The notes under the pieces: model-generated | What the model saw: the letters and a program-made list of their open reading frames with translations, nothing else | What the model was told of the DNA's origin: nothing | The model's database searches: none | Position numbers and translations under genes: made by a program | Origin: Mycobacterium sp. DL440 | GTDB taxonomy: Bacteria; Actinomycetota; Actinomycetes; Mycobacteriales; Mycobacteriaceae | NCBI RefSeq assembly: GCF_011745145.1 | Contig: NZ_CP050191.1 | Location: 2,774,196 to 2,838,195 of the forward strand | Reading direction: 5' to 3' | DNA length: 64,000 nt | Shown here: one piece after another, positions 63,304 to 64,000 of the stretch | How the letters are laid out: every line of letters begins with the position of its first letter | Position numbering within the stretch: the stretch's first letter is position 1

Positions 63304-64000
63304 ATGGCCATCTCCGTCCAGATGCCCGCGCTAGGTGAGAGTGTCACCGAGGGCACCGTCACCCGCTGGCTTAAACAGGAGGGCGACACCGTCGAGGTCG
63401 ACGAGCCGCTGCTGGAGGTGTCCACAGACAAGGTCGACACCGAGATCCCGTCACCCGCCGCGGGTGTGCTGACGAAGATCGTCGCCCAGGAGGACGACAC
63501 CGTCGAGATCGGCGGCGAGCTTGCGGTCATCGGCGAGGCCGGCGAACAAGCCTCGGCGGCGCCGGCCTCGGAGCCGGAAGCCAAGCCGGAACCCGAGCCC
63601 GAGCCCCAGGCCACCGAGCCGTCGGCCGCCCCGGCCGAGACTGCCGCTCCCGAGCCCGCAGCCCCGGCACAGCCGGTCCCGTCCGCCCCGGCCGCCGCCG
63701 CGTCCGACTCGGCCACCAGCATCGTGATGCCCGAACTGGGCGAGTCGGTCACCGAGGGCACCGTCACCCGGTGGCTCAAGAAGGTTGGCGACACCGTGGG
63801 TGTCGACGAGCCGCTCGTCGAGGTATCCACGGACAAGGTCGACACCGAGATCCCGTCCCCCGTGGCCGGCACCCTGCTGTCGATCACTGCCGAGGAGGAC
63901 GACGTCGTCGCCGTCGGTGGAGAGCTGGCCAAGATCGGCGACGCCGCCGCCGCGCCGGCACCTGCCGCCCCTCCGGCTGCCCCCGCTCCTGCCCCGGCAG
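63304..64000 (+). CDS. sucB: Dihydrolipoamide acyltransferase E2 (SucB/DlaT), N-terminal part
   Basis: The E2 core of pyruvate or 2-oxoglutarate dehydrogenase and, in M. tuberculosis, of the peroxynitrite reductase system. The first 232 residues are visible: two lipoyl domains (residues about 1-78 and 138-215), each with the lipoylation motif [12 protein letters not shown], joined by Ala/Pro/Glu-rich flexible linkers. A GAGGAG site precedes the ATG. The catalytic acyltransferase domain lies beyond the right edge. Confidence 0.96.
   Translation, partial: MAISVQMPALGESVTEGTVTRWLKQEGDTVEVDEPLLEVSTDKVDTEIPSPAAGVLTKIVAQEDDTVEIGGELAVIGEAGEQASAAPASEPEAKPEPEPEPQATEPSAAPAETAAPEPAAPAQPVPSAPAAAASDSATSIVMPELGESVTEGTVTRWLKKVGDTVGVDEPLVEVSTDKVDTEIPSPVAGTLLSITAEEDDVVAVGGELAKIGDAAAAPAPAAPPAAPAPAPA

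Overview
The window is a high-GC actinobacterial chromosome segment from a mycobacterium, most likely a non-tuberculous, fast-growing type (Mycolicibacterium-like). The evidence is gene content, protein sequence and gene order that follow the M. tuberculosis ftsZ-to-sucB (Rv2150c-Rv2215) block almost gene by gene. It lacks the extra genes that M. tuberculosis carries between murE and pbpB, and it has a cobU upstream of cobT and a lytic-transglycosylase lipoprotein after pepB. Orthology statements rest on recalled family knowledge, not on a database search. No phage, plasmid, IS element, CRISPR array, rRNA or tRNA was recognised. || Layout. (1) 1-16411, minus strand: the dcw cell-division and peptidoglycan-precursor cluster, transcribed mraZ-rsmH-ftsL-like-ftsI-murE-murF-mraY-murD-ftsW-murG-murC-ftsQ-ftsZ, mostly joined by 1-4 nt overlaps; ftsZ runs off the left edge. 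(2) 16412-26109: mraZ control region, DUF3040 protein, GNAT protein, lppM, idsA2, mptA, the divergent pair pknL / Rv2175c-type DNA-binding substrate, aroG, an exoribonuclease and a membrane protein. (3) 26191-34032: lipid and glycolipid genes: a mannosyltransferase, a five-gene plsC / hypothetical / ArsA-like / two SRPBCC operon, fadD15 and pimB'. (4) 34072-39533: membrane-anchored HExxH protein, RipC-type NlpC/P60 hydrolase, a small Cys-rich protein, a DnaQ-GIY-YIG fusion and trpD. (5) 39657-47431: respiratory bcc-aa3 supercomplex genes ctaE-qcrC-qcrA-qcrB and, on the other strand, mmpS3-side genes, ctaF and ctaC, separated by a 411-bp non-coding stretch with a strong terminator and a duplicated palindromic repeat. 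(6) 47622-58459: asnB, adoK, an A-type Fe-S carrier, a DUF3043 membrane protein, cobU-cobT-cobS, ilvE, gcvT and a class III adenylate cyclase. (7) 58461-64000: pepB, the lipoprotein transglycosylase, ephD, a small hypothetical and the 5' part of sucB (E2, two lipoyl domains visible). || How it works together. The window is dominated by cell-envelope biology: precursor synthesis (Mur/MraY), septal synthesis (FtsW/FtsI/FtsQ/L), hydrolysis (RipC, transglycosylase), amidation (AsnB), PIM/LM/LAM mannosylation (PimB', MptA, Rv2181-type), polyprenyl supply (IdsA2) and mycolate-related EphD, alongside the cytochrome bcc-aa3 respiratory chain. || Most notable. A degraded Illumina Nextera adapter with an A-run (14056-14127) is built into the assembly and breaks the ftsL-like gene, so that locus is a sequencing artefact. 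Genuine items of interest are a triple MraZ-box operator; back-to-back leaderless promoters of pknL and its substrate gene; a ~108-bp duplicated palindromic element after qcrB whose changes keep the + strand stem pairable; and a long palindrome that encodes most of a lipoprotein signal peptide. No wholly new system was found: the window is conserved core genome.
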